DNA of 64,000 bases. It comes from Pseudomonas fuscovaginae SE-1 (GTDB taxonomy: Bacteria > Pseudomonadota > Gammaproteobacteria > Pseudomonadales > Pseudomonadaceae). The notes under the pieces were generated by a model, which did not search any database, was not told where the DNA came from, and saw only the letters and a program-made list of their open reading frames with translations. The position numbers were made by a program, and so were the translations under genes. The DNA lies in the NCBI RefSeq assembly GCF_000364705.1, contig NZ_AQOH01000181.1, positions 1 through 64,000 on the forward strand. The letters are read 5' to 3'. This document shows positions 42,601 to 51,139 of the stretch, piece by piece (position 1 is the stretch's first letter; each line of letters begins with the position of its first letter).

Positions 42601-42948
42601 TCAATCGTCGATCGAAAGGGTTTCAATGCCGCTGGCCCTGGCCTGGGCCACCAGCTCTTCGGTGTCGCTGCCGCCAGGGAAGGCGATCACCCGGTCCGGT
42701 CCGCTGTCCTGCAGCATGAAGCGGTTGCGGCGGCGTTCGGCCTGCTTGCCGTAGTGTTGCCAGTTGGAGGGGTAGCGCACGATGTGGACGCCGGTTTCCC
42801 GGGCCCAGTCCTCGAGGGTGCTGCCCAGGTGCTGGTTGCCGCCATGCACCAGCACCGTGAGCGGGTGCTGTGCGTGGCAGGCCTCCAACACCTGGCGGCA
42901 CAGGGCGGCGTTCATGTAGTAGCGGCCGGCACAGATCAGGACGCGCAT
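42601..42948 (-). CDS. DUF2493/SLOG-like protein
   Basis: A 115-residue Rossmann-like protein: MRVLICAGRYYMN, VLVHGGNQHLGSTLEDWA, VRYPSNWQHYGKQAERRRNR, RVIAFPGGSDTEELV. This is the DUF2493 pattern, a SLOG-type nucleotide-binding fold found in plasmids and phages as well as chromosomes. It overlaps the 3' end of the Na/Pi transporter gene by 13 bases, so it is translated from the same message. Ligand unknown. Confidence 0.75.
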   Translation of the reverse strand: MRVLICAGRYYMNAALCRQVLEACHAQHPLTVLVHGGNQHLGSTLEDWARETGVHIVRYPSNWQHYGKQAERRRNRFMLQDSGPDRVIAFPGGSDTEELVAQARASGIETLSIDD

Positions 42949-44654
42949 GGAAGGTCATCCTTGTCGTTCGGGCGCCGTTCGCCATCCCGGACCAGCGTTG
43001 GGCCGGGTGTCTCCGGCGTTTCGTCCAGCCCCGGGAAGTGCTCGCCGGCCCGCTCCAGCACCGGATAGGCCAGCGCGGCGATGTGGTGGTGGACCCGTCG
43101 ATAATCGCGCAGCACCCGTTGGAAGATGTCCCCGGACTCGGCCCAGGCGCTCTTGTCGGCGCTGAGCTTGCGAAAGTGCTCGCGACTGGCTCTGGCCTCC
43201 AGCCGGCGGATCGCGGCCTTGCGCGCGACCAGATGATGGGCGCTGGCAATGTCCTCGCGCAGGAACACGGTGATGGCCAGGCTCAGGCTTTCCAGCAGCT
43301 CGTCGTGCAGGCGATGGATATGCCCCAGCTCGAACGCCGAGAAGGTCTCGCCACGCCGACGGCGACGTGCGGCCAACTGCGCCAGGCTGCTGGCGAGGAT
43401 ATCGCCGGCGTGCTCCAGGTTGATCACGAACATGAGGATCTCCTGGGCGCGATCGGCGTCCTCGTCGCACAGGCCATCCTGGCCGATGTCCGCGAGGTAG
43501 GCGCGGATGGCGGCGCTGAGCAGGTCCAGCGACTGGTCCAACTGCCGGATCTGTTCGGGGCTGGCCTGGGCCGGGTTTTCGAACAGCCTGAGCATCTGGC
43601 TGAACATCACCGACAGCATGTCGGCCAGGCGCAGGGCTTCGCGCACCGCGTTGGACAGGCCGATGTTGGCCACTTGCAGCCCGGCTTCGTCGAGGTACTG
43701 CGGCATGCCCGGATCGGCGGCAGGCTCGGGCGCCGGCAGCCAGCGGGTCAGCAGCCTGGCCATGGGGTCGACCAGCCCCAGGAAGCCCAGGCCCAGCAGC
43801 AGGTTGAAGGCGGTGTGCAGGTATACCGCCTGGCGGTCCGCGGCGAGCCCCGAGGCCTCCAGCAACGGGCCCAGCCATGACACGCAGGGCAGCACCAGCA
43901 GGGCCCCGAACAGCCGTACTGCCAGATTGCCCAGCGGCAGACGCCGGGCCACCGTGGTACTGGCGCTCATCACCGGAGGCAGAGCGCCACCGATGTTCGC
44001 GCCCAGCACCAGGGCCAGGGTCGTGACCGGCGACATCATGCCGGTGCCGGCCAGTGAGGCGATCAGCAGGATCACCGCGACGCTGGAATGGCAGATCCAG
44101 GTCAGCAGGGCGGCGACCAGCAGCGCGATCAGGATATCGCCCTGCAGGCCTTGCATCACGGCATGAAAGACCGAGGTGTTTTCCATCTGGCCGAGCACGC
44201 CGCCCAGCAGGTTCAGGGCCAGCAGCATCAGCCCCAGGCCGATCAGCGCGCAGCCGATGCTCTCATGGCGCGAGTCATCGCGCAGGCGGAACACCACGAA
44301 ACCGACCAGCAGGACGATGGGGATCGCCAGCGAGGTGTTGAAGCTCAGCAACTGCGCGACCAGTGTCGAGCCGATGTTGGCGCCGAGCATCACCGCGAGT
44401 GCCGGCGCGAGGCTCAGGGTGCCGGCGGCGGTGAATGAGGTCGCCATCAGGCTGACCGCCGTGCTGCTTTGCAGGATGGCGGTCAGGCCGATGCCCGAGA
44501 GCAGGGCTTTCCAGCGCTTGTCCAGGTTGCGGCCCAGGCCGTTGCGCAGTTGGGTGCCGAAACCGCGCAGCAGGGCGGTGGAAACCATTTGGGTGCCCCA
44601 CAGCAACAGGGCGATGGTGCCGGCGAGTTTGATCAACAGAGTGGTTCCAGACAT
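42936..44654 (-). CDS. Na+/phosphate cotransporter with PhoU-like C-terminal domain
   Basis: A 572-residue membrane protein of the NptA/YjbB type: repeated sodium-phosphate motifs (GIGLTAILQSSTAVSLMATSF and SSVAVILLIASLAGTG, each with the QSS/HSS signature) across about eight to nine segments in residues 1-330, then a helical PhoU-like domain (residues 345-555; DMLSVMFSQMLRLFENPAQA). It moves phosphate with sodium. First gene of a three-gene operon with the DUF2493 and small envelope genes. Confidence 0.9.
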   Translation of the reverse strand: MSGTTLLIKLAGTIALLLWGTQMVSTALLRGFGTQLRNGLGRNLDKRWKALLSGIGLTAILQSSTAVSLMATSFTAAGTLSLAPALAVMLGANIGSTLVAQLLSFNTSLAIPIVLLVGFVVFRLRDDSRHESIGCALIGLGLMLLALNLLGGVLGQMENTSVFHAVMQGLQGDILIALLVAALLTWICHSSVAVILLIASLAGTGMMSPVTTLALVLGANIGGALPPVMSASTTVARRLPLGNLAVRLFGALLVLPCVSWLGPLLEASGLAADRQAVYLHTAFNLLLGLGFLGLVDPMARLLTRWLPAPEPAADPGMPQYLDEAGLQVANIGLSNAVREALRLADMLSVMFSQMLRLFENPAQASPEQIRQLDQSLDLLSAAIRAYLADIGQDGLCDEDADRAQEILMFVINLEHAGDILASSLAQLAARRRRRGETFSAFELGHIHRLHDELLESLSLAITVFLREDIASAHHLVARKAAIRRLEARASREHFRKLSADKSAWAESGDIFQRVLRDYRRVHHHIAALAYPVLERAGEHFPGLDETPETPGPTLVRDGERRPNDKDDLPCAS

Positions 44655-44961
44655 GAGGGGTCTCCCTGTGCTGGTGTATTACTTCCTGGGTGGGCGTAGC
44701 AGCCTCACCGAGGCACGACTGATGGTGCTGGACAACGCCAGCAGGTAACGCATCTCGATACTCGTCAGGCGCGCGCGGCCATCCTCCAGCCGGGTGGCGC
44801 CCGGGCTGGCGCTATCGCCAGCAAGCCGGCTCCCACAGCGTCACGTCATGCACAAATGGACTGGATGCCGTGGGAGCAGGGTTTGTCGGATCGCCGTGAA
44901 TAGGCCCGCAAGGCTTGCGAGCCTCCCACAGGTAAGGCGCGGTGACGCGCTCAGGCGCTCG
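44655..44961. repeat. Intergenic region with REP-type repeats
   Basis: About 307 bases between mgtA and the Na/Pi gene. From 44811 to 44934 it contains REP-like units: ATCGCCAGCAAGCCGGCTCC (44815-44834), the inverse of the unit at 40.23 kb, and an inverted GGCTTGCGAGCCTCCCACAG near 44915. No gene is supported in the remainder. Confidence 0.65.
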
Positions 44962-47688
44962 TCAGAACCACTGCCTGAAGCGGCGGATGTAGAACGTCTT
45001 CATGGTCTGGGCCAGCACGCAGTAGGTCAGCAGGGTGCCCACCAGCCACGGGAAGTAGCTCATCGGCAGGGGGACCAGGCCGACCATGGCACCCAGTGGC
45101 GAGAACGGCAGGTAGAGGCCGATGGCGACCGCCAGGCACGTCATGACGATGATCGGCAGTGCCGCGGTGCTCTGGAAGAACGGGATCTTCCGGGTCCGCA
45201 GCATGTGCACGACCAGCGTCTGCGACAGCAGCCCCTCGACGAACCAGCCGGACTGGAACAGCGCCTGCGTCTCCACGCTGTTGGCGGCGAACACGTACCA
45301 CATCAGGGCAAAGGTGGTGATGTCGAAGATCGACGAGGTCGGTCCGATCCACAGCATGAAGCGGCCGATGTTCTTCGCATCCCACTTGCGCGGCTTGCGC
45401 AGGAACTCCTTGTCCATCCTGTCCCACGGCAGGGCCAACTGCGAGATGTCGTAGATCAGGTTTTGCAACAGCAGGTGGATCGACAGCATCGGCAGGAACG
45501 GAATGAACGCACTGGCCACCAGCACCGAGAACACATTGCCGAAGTTGGAACTGGCGGTCATGTTCAGGTACTTCATGATGTTGCCGAAGGTCTCCCGGCC
45601 CTTGAGCACACCTTCCTCGAGCACCATCAGGCTCTTTTCCAGGAGGATGATGTCGGCCGACTCCTTGGCGATGTCCGTGCCGCTGTCCACCGAGATACCG
45701 ACGTCGGCATCGCGCAGCGCCGGAGCATCGTTGATGCCGTCGCCGAGAAAGCCCACGGTGTGCCCGTTGGATTGCAGGGCCTTGAGCACCCGCGACTTTT
45801 GCAGCGGCGTCAGCTTGGCGAAGACCGTGCGTTCCTCGACCCGCAACTTGAGCGTGGCCTCGTCCATGTGCTCGATGTCCTGGCCGAGCAGCGGCAGGCC
45901 TGGCTCCAGTCCGACCTCACGGCAGATCTTGCAGGTGACCACCGCGTTGTCGCCGGTCAGCACCTTGACCGCCACGCCGATGTCGCGCAGGGCGGCAATC
46001 GCCGGCCCCGCGGTTTCCTTGGGTGGATCGAGGAAGGTCAGGAAGCCGCGAATCACCAGCTCGCGTTCATCGGCAGTCTTGTACTGGGCCTTGGCCTGGT
46101 CCTCGGGGATGTCGCGGGTAGCCACCAGCAGGACGCGGAAACCGTCCTTGTTGTAGTCGTTGGCCAACGCCAGCAGCGCCTGGCGGCGTCGTTCGTCGAG
46201 CGCCACCACTTCTTTGCCCTCCATCACGTGGCTGGAGATGGCGAGCATTTCCTCGACCGCGCCCTTGCAGACCAGCAGGTGGTCGCCGAGGTTGTCCTTG
46301 ACGATGATCGACAGGCGCCGGCGAACGAAGTCGAACGGCAGTTCATCGACCTTGTCGTAGGCGAGGGGCTCCTGGAACTTGGGGTTCTGCCGAGAGAACT
46401 GCAGTACCGCCTGGTCCATCAGGTTCTTCATGCCGCTCTGGTGGTAGCTGTTCAGCCAGGCCAGGCCCAGTACCGCGTCGTCGCGCTGGCCATGGGTGTC
46501 GACATGATGCTCCAGGATGATCTTGTCCTGGGTCAGGGTGCCGGTCTTGTCGGTGCACAGCACGTCCATCGAACCGAAGTTCTGGATTGCGTTGAGACGC
46601 TTGACCACCACCTTGCGCCGGGCCATGGCGACCGCGCCCTTGGCCAGGTTGGCGCTGACGATCATCGGCAGCATTTCCGGGGTCAGGCCAACCGCCACGG
46701 CCAGTGCGAAGAGCAGGGCATCGCCCCAGTCACCCTTGGAAAAGCCATTGAGCAGAAACACCACCGGCACCATCACCAGCATGAAGCGGATCAGCAGCCA
46801 GCTGACGCTGTTCACCCCGCGATCGAAGGCGGTCTGCACCCGCGAGCCGACGATAGCCTTGGCCAGTGAGCCGAAGTACGTGCGTGGGCCGGTGGCAACC
46901 ACCACGGCCTTGGCGGTGCCGCTGACCACGTTGGTCCCCATGAAGCAGATGTTCTGCAGGTCGAGGAGGTTGCCCGGGTCGGACGCCGCTCGGGTGGCGG
47001 ACTTCTGTGCGACATCGCCGAGGGTGTCGTACTTTTCCACCGGCAGCGCTTCGCCGGTCAGCACGGCCTGGCTGATGAACAGGTCACGGGATTCGATCAG
47101 GCGAATATCCGCCGGGATCATGTCGCCGGCCGACAGATGCACGATGTCACCGGCCACCAGTTCGCGCATCGGCACTTCACGCAGGGTGGGCTGGCTGCCC
47201 ATCTGCTCGCGCCGCAGCACCGTGGCGGTGGTACGCACCATGGCCTTGAGGGCTTCGGCGGACCTGGCCGAACGATACTCCTGCCAGAAGCGCAGGCCGC
47301 TGCTGAGGGTGACCATGGTCATGATGATGATGACCTTGGTCAGGTCGCCTTCCTCGCCGGCACTTTCGGCCAGCCAGAAGTCGGTGAAGAAGCTGATACC
47401 GGCGAGTATCAGCAGGACGTAGATGAACGGGTTGTTCAGCGCGTGGAGGAACTGGACCAGTGCGCGAGCTGGCTTGTCGTGGGCGACCTCATTGTAGCCT
47501 TCGCGTTGCAGGCGGCCTTCGGCGTCCAGTTCGGTGAGGCCGTCGCGGCTGGCGCCGACGTTGTCCAGGGTGGTGGCCAGATCCTGCTGCGATTCGCGGG
47601 CAGCGCGCATCGACAGCCGAGGGGTGTCCTTGCCGTTCCGCGGTGGGTTGTGGAGGTGTTGCCGTGGTCGAGTCTTGACGTTGCTCAT
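44962..47688 (-). CDS. mgtA: Magnesium-translocating P-type ATPase MgtA
   Basis: A 908-residue type IIIB P-type ATPase: the phosphorylation site CTDKTGTLTQD, AGDMIPADIRLI, VLTGEALPVEK, hinge VGFLGDGINDAPALRDADVG and about ten membrane segments. It brings Mg2+ into the cell. It is a single-gene unit; 447 bases of upstream sequence contain a long hairpin element (47717-47878) but no leader peptide or Mg sensor that I can recognise. Confidence 0.95.
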   Translation of the reverse strand: MSNVKTRPRQHLHNPPRNGKDTPRLSMRAARESQQDLATTLDNVGASRDGLTELDAEGRLQREGYNEVAHDKPARALVQFLHALNNPFIYVLLILAGISFFTDFWLAESAGEEGDLTKVIIIMTMVTLSSGLRFWQEYRSARSAEALKAMVRTTATVLRREQMGSQPTLREVPMRELVAGDIVHLSAGDMIPADIRLIESRDLFISQAVLTGEALPVEKYDTLGDVAQKSATRAASDPGNLLDLQNICFMGTNVVSGTAKAVVVATGPRTYFGSLAKAIVGSRVQTAFDRGVNSVSWLLIRFMLVMVPVVFLLNGFSKGDWGDALLFALAVAVGLTPEMLPMIVSANLAKGAVAMARRKVVVKRLNAIQNFGSMDVLCTDKTGTLTQDKIILEHHVDTHGQRDDAVLGLAWLNSYHQSGMKNLMDQAVLQFSRQNPKFQEPLAYDKVDELPFDFVRRRLSIIVKDNLGDHLLVCKGAVEEMLAISSHVMEGKEVVALDERRRQALLALANDYNKDGFRVLLVATRDIPEDQAKAQYKTADERELVIRGFLTFLDPPKETAGPAIAALRDIGVAVKVLTGDNAVVTCKICREVGLEPGLPLLGQDIEHMDEATLKLRVEERTVFAKLTPLQKSRVLKALQSNGHTVGFLGDGINDAPALRDADVGISVDSGTDIAKESADIILLEKSLMVLEEGVLKGRETFGNIMKYLNMTASSNFGNVFSVLVASAFIPFLPMLSIHLLLQNLIYDISQLALPWDRMDKEFLRKPRKWDAKNIGRFMLWIGPTSSIFDITTFALMWYVFAANSVETQALFQSGWFVEGLLSQTLVVHMLRTRKIPFFQSTAALPIIVMTCLAVAIGLYLPFSPLGAMVGLVPLPMSYFPWLVGTLLTYCVLAQTMKTFYIRRFRQWF

Positions 47689-48135
47689 GGGATGCCCCTG
47701 TCACATGTTCGCGACTAGTGGCCTGTGTGGCTGATTCGCATACCCAACTCCGGGTCCATGGCTTCGCCAGGCTGCGTTGCCATTCCTCGCCGTAGCCCTG
47801 CTACGACTCGTCATGGCGCCTTGTCTGGCAAACCCCTGGCCCCGAATTTGAGTATTCGAATTAACCGTACAGGCCACTCGGCATATGCGGCTCACCGAAT
47901 GAGCGGCGAGCGAATACCTGCCGAGTCGCGAACGTGCGATCGATTCGAATATGGGTGTTGGGGGGTATTTAACGTTCGCTGCCCGTCCATGGGAAAACAA
48001 CGGGCAGCGAACCGACTACTGGCTTCGTCCATAATAATTTTCTCGATGTTCATTAATTAACGGGCAAAGAAATCCCGTGCACTTTAAAGTTGCGAAAGTG
48101 CATGTTTTAAAGTTGTTTTCGCTGACGCCGGATAA
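47689..48135. other. Intergenic region upstream of mgtA
   Basis: 447 bases carrying the 162-base hairpin element and two copies of TTTAAAGTTG (48083-48092, 48106-48115); a third copy is at 48607-48616. The copies may be regulatory or chance in an AT-rich area. No RNA gene recognised. Confidence 0.4.
47717..47878. repeat. 162-base imperfect palindrome with 38-base terminal inverted repeats (MITE-like)
   Basis: The ends AGTGGCCTGT and ACAGGCCACT are exact inverses, and the similarity continues inward for 38 bases with about eight mismatches (GTGGCTGATTCGCATACC against the inverse of the right end, ACGGTTAATTCGAATACT). The interior is also roughly palindromic around 47800 (GTAGC, then GCTAC). 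No coding frame is inside. It looks like a miniature inverted-repeat element or a very long hairpin placed 28 bases before mgtA. Confidence 0.6.
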
Positions 48136-48432
48136 TCAGGCGGCGCGAGTCTCGACAGCGCTTTCCAGGGTTTCACTCACGTGCCGTGAGCGTTGCGCGG
48201 GTGCGCAACTCTGTGGGTCCTGGCTGTCATCGAAACGCCAGCGTTGCTGCAGCCGGCCGGTGGTCGGGCAGATGCGCCAGCCGATGGCCGCACGGGGCAA
48301 GGCCTGGGTGCTGGAAGAGGGAATGGCGAACAGGGCGCTGGGCCGCTGAGCAGTGGGCTCGCGGGACAGCTTGACGCGCATGCTGGAAGCAAAGGCGCGA
48401 ACGCCTGGCATTACGGAGGATTTGAAAGTCAT
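48136..48432 (-). CDS. Conserved hypothetical protein (98 residues)
   Basis: The frame begins MTFKSSVMPGVRAFASSMR and contains AAIGWRICPTTGRLQQRWRF, a pattern I associate with small uncharacterised Pseudomonas proteins. GCGAGG lies 9 bases before the ATG. No signal peptide or domain is evident. The overlapping plus-strand frames look like shadows. Confidence 0.5.
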   Translation of the reverse strand: MTFKSSVMPGVRAFASSMRVKLSREPTAQRPSALFAIPSSSTQALPRAAIGWRICPTTGRLQQRWRFDDSQDPQSCAPAQRSRHVSETLESAVETRAA

Positions 48433-48795
48433 AACACACCTCGCGACCGGACTGGCGCCGGCAGAGGCGAGTTACGTGGGAGCACTAGGCCCTGGCGCAG
48501 CTCACCCGACTGTGCGTCGAGTCCCGTCATTGTTTGGATTAAGCGCCCGATGAACCGCGCTCGCGGTGATCGGACTGCGTCTGGATACTGTGTCCATTGG
48601 GTTCTTTTTAAAGTTGAAAAAGGGCCTGTTTCGCAGGCAGGGGGAATTTACTTAGCAAGGCGTATCAAGTCAATTAAAAATAAGCTGCTTTTTTACATAT
48701 AAGCTGAATGGCAGCTGAAGTACCAGACAATTGGATTTGAAGTTGTTTCCCGGTCGGGTGGGGAGCCCGCCGTCATGGCGGGCTCCCGCAGCCGT
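48433..48795. other. Intergenic region, partly AT-rich
   Basis: 363 bases between two minus-strand genes. From about 48600 to 48720 the base composition turns AT-rich. TTTAAAGTTG recurs at 48607-48616. No gene, terminator or RNA was recognised. Confidence 0.4.
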
Positions 48796-49644
48796 CTACT
48801 CCCAATCGGCCTTGCCGATCGCCAGTCCATGCAAGCCGTTGTAGCTGGCGCGCTCTGGCGATTGCCAGCCTTCGAGCAGGCTGTCTTCCAATTGATAGAC
48901 CTCGACGCCCAGCGGCCGGCACACGGACAGCGGGTCCTGGGCATCCGGCCCCCACATCGGCAGCGACAGGTCTCCACCCGGGCAGGTCGACAGGGCGCAG
49001 AGCACGTCGATCTCGGCGAAGAACTCCAGGTAGTCGCCCTTCTTCGCCGGGCAGGCTTTCATGAAGTACATGTCGTCATGGTTCAGGCCGGTGCACTGGA
49101 AGATGTTCAGCACGTCATGCACGTCGAACTCGGTCAGCCCATGAGGCAGTACCGCGCGGGTCAGGTTGGAGTGGCAGTGGTGGTGGAAGTCCTCGCCGGT
49201 GAGCATCTTGTTGACGTAGGGGTCGCAGCGGGTGCCGAGCAGGTCGTGCAGGCGTCCGCCGTGTTCGTCGATGCCGTAGTCGGCCAGGCTGTCGTCGGTG
49301 ATGGTCACCAGCGGCCGCAGGAACGGCAGGTTCGACCAGAGACGGTCGTAGGTGGTTACGTGGGCGCCCTGCAACTGGCGGGTGCGGGCGGCCCACAGGC
49401 GCTCACGTGGGTCGTTGGCGTTCCAGATGTTGAAGTCGCCGACCTGCGGGCCGACCGGGGCGGTGACGCGGAACACGTGGCCGGCCGGGACTTTCCAGGC
49501 GCGACCGGTGCGGATCGGCACCTCGAAGGATTCGACCAGGGTGCGGGCGTTCTGGCGTTCGCGAATGCGGTCGTAGAATGGCTTGTCGACTTGCAGAGCC
49601 GAGCCCTTGCTGACCTGGTAGGCGGCGGGGTAATCCTTGTACAT
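48796..49644 (-). CDS. Urea-carboxylase-associated family protein (DUF1989)
   Basis: A 282-residue protein: EVPIRTGRAWKVPAGHVFRV, TAPVGPQVGDFNIWNANDPR, ITDDSLADYGIDEHGG and CDPYVNKMLTGEDFHHHCHS, which is the DUF1989 pattern with a likely metal-binding His cluster (HHHCH). Relatives accompany urea amidolyase and carboxyguanidine hydrolysis. It is the last gene of a minus-strand operon headed by a broken amino-acid ABC transporter gene, so the import function that should serve it has been lost here. Confidence 0.85.
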   Translation of the reverse strand: MYKDYPAAYQVSKGSALQVDKPFYDRIRERQNARTLVESFEVPIRTGRAWKVPAGHVFRVTAPVGPQVGDFNIWNANDPRERLWAARTRQLQGAHVTTYDRLWSNLPFLRPLVTITDDSLADYGIDEHGGRLHDLLGTRCDPYVNKMLTGEDFHHHCHSNLTRAVLPHGLTEFDVHDVLNIFQCTGLNHDDMYFMKACPAKKGDYLEFFAEIDVLCALSTCPGGDLSLPMWGPDAQDPLSVCRPLGVEVYQLEDSLLEGWQSPERASYNGLHGLAIGKADWE

Positions 49645-49660
49645 GGGTAAGTCTCCGGTT

Positions 49661-49729
49661 TCAGGAACGGGGTGGGTGGTTGAACAGATCGAACAGCGCG
49701 TGCTCGGAATCGTCCAGGTAACGGGTCAT
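49661..49729 (-). CDS. Possible 22-residue coupled peptide
   Basis: The frame MTRYLDDSEHALFDLFNHPP ends two residues later (RS). Its ATG overlaps the stop of the preceding 80-residue gene (ATGA), and its stop is 17 bases before the next start. Such a tight fit between two genes suggests real translation, perhaps to couple the flanking genes. It could also be chance. Confidence 0.35.
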   Translation of the reverse strand: MTRYLDDSEHALFDLFNHPPRS

Positions 49730-49968
49730 GGCTGGCCGTCGGCGAGCAGGTCGTGGATCTGCCGGTCGCGCTCCAGCCCGGGGCGCTGGAAGTTCTCTTC
49801 GTCCGGCGCCACGGCGAACACCCGGCGCATCTGCGCGGCGATGTTGGTGAAGAAGGCGTCGAGCAGGGGGCTGCGCAACAGCCCGATGATGTCCTCGCGC
49901 ACCTCGCAGGCCACCTGATCGGCCAGGGACAGAACGGTGCCGGTTTTTTCCGGGGTCTTGGTATTCAT
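49726..49968 (-). CDS. Small conserved protein of the ABC/DUF1989 operon (80 residues)
   Basis: The frame begins MNTKTPEKTGTVLSLADQVA and is helical and soluble (VREDIIGLLRSPLLDAFF, FAVAPDEENFQRPGLERDRQ). It overlaps the stop of the fused ABC gene by four bases (ATGA at 49965-49968), so it was already part of the operon before the deletion in that gene. No family recognised. Confidence 0.6.
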   Translation of the reverse strand: MNTKTPEKTGTVLSLADQVACEVREDIIGLLRSPLLDAFFTNIAAQMRRVFAVAPDEENFQRPGLERDRQIHDLLADGQP

Positions 49969-50873
49969 GCCAGTTGCACATCCTTGAGGAAGCGACTCAT
50001 CCGTTCGCTGCGGTTGTCCAGCAGTTCGCGTGGCGTGCCGGCCTGGACGATCTGTCCGCGCTCCATGAACACCAAGCGGTCGGAGACCTGGAAGGCGAAC
50101 TTCATCTCATGGGTGACGATGACCATGGTCATGCCTTCGCGGGCCAGGTCCTCGATCACCTTCAGGACGCCGCCGACCAGTTCCGGGTCCAGCGCCGAGG
50201 TCGGTTCGTCGAACAGCATCACCTGAGGACGCATCGCCAGGGCACGGGCGATCGCCACGCGTTGTTGCTGGCCGCCGGAGAGCTGGTGGCGGTACTTGCC
50301 GGCGTGTTCGCGCGGGCCGACCTTGGCCAGCAGCGCCTGGGCCGCCTCCGGCGAGGTGGGGAATTCACGCGAGTCGACCGGCGCCAGGCCGCTGGCCTCG
50401 CAGTGGCTCTTGGACAGGGCCAGCAATTTTGGAATCCACGAGCCGCCCTTGATCGAGCCGATGCGTTTGCCACACAGGTCCTCCGGGCGCTGCGGGCGGA
50501 AGCTGTCGTCGGCGCGCACCATCAGCGAGGCGCCGCTCTTGAGGTCGGGCACGAAGTCGAGCCGGGCGGCGCGCTCCGGGGTGACGTACAGTGCCGAGGC
50601 GACCACGTCGAAGCGGCGCGCGTTGACGTCCATCGCCAGGTTGGCGAAACGGGTGTCCTGGAACTGTGGGATCAGCTTCAGGTGCTGGCCGAGCAGGCTC
50701 ATGAACTCCGGGTCGAAACCGGCCGGCTTGCCTTGGGCCAGGTAGGTGTAGGGTGGGTAGGTGAGATCCGAGCCGATGCTCAGGCGGTCGGCCTGCAGGG
50801 TGCCGTCGGCGGCATGGGCGGCGCCGGCGGCGCTGAGGGTCAGGGCGAGGGTGAAGGCTTTTACTGGGGACAT
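49965..50873 (-). pseudogene. In-frame fusion of an amino-acid binding protein to the C-terminal half of an ABC ATPase
   Basis: One open frame of 302 codons joins two unrelated proteins. Residues 1-175 are an exported family-3 solute-binding protein (signal to AAHA, then SIGSDLTYPPYTY, GKRIGSIKGGSW). From about residue 180 it is the rear of a polar-amino-acid ATPase: signature LSGGQQQRVAIARAL (198-212), Walker B VMLFDEPTSALD, H255 in VTHEMKFA. Walker A, the permease and the binding protein C-terminus are gone. An internal deletion near 50,340 explains it; the join lies in AAQALLAKVG, where both parents plausibly shared an AQALL stretch. The product should be exported and useless as a transporter. 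Confidence 0.85.
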
Positions 50874-51139
50874 GGGAAATGCTCCACTTATGATTGTTCA
50901 ACAATCGTTGTGGGTACGTATATCAATAGCCATGCCATGCATTGATGGCAAGACCGTGCGGAGGGGGTTGGCACGATGGGCTGCCAGAGAAAAGCGCACG
51001 GTCTTTACCGGAAGTAACATCATGGTGCGCCGCGCGTGGTCGTTTCCGATAAGGCACTGATGGTTTCCTGGCCGATAGACGTGCAATCAGTGCTCTTGGC
51101 ACAATCGGGCCTTCGGCAGGCATTCATTCAAGGGGCACC

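Noticed and set aside
44794-46869. Long plus-strand open frame opposite mgtA
   Set aside because: Antisense to a well-supported P-type ATPase; no independent motif.
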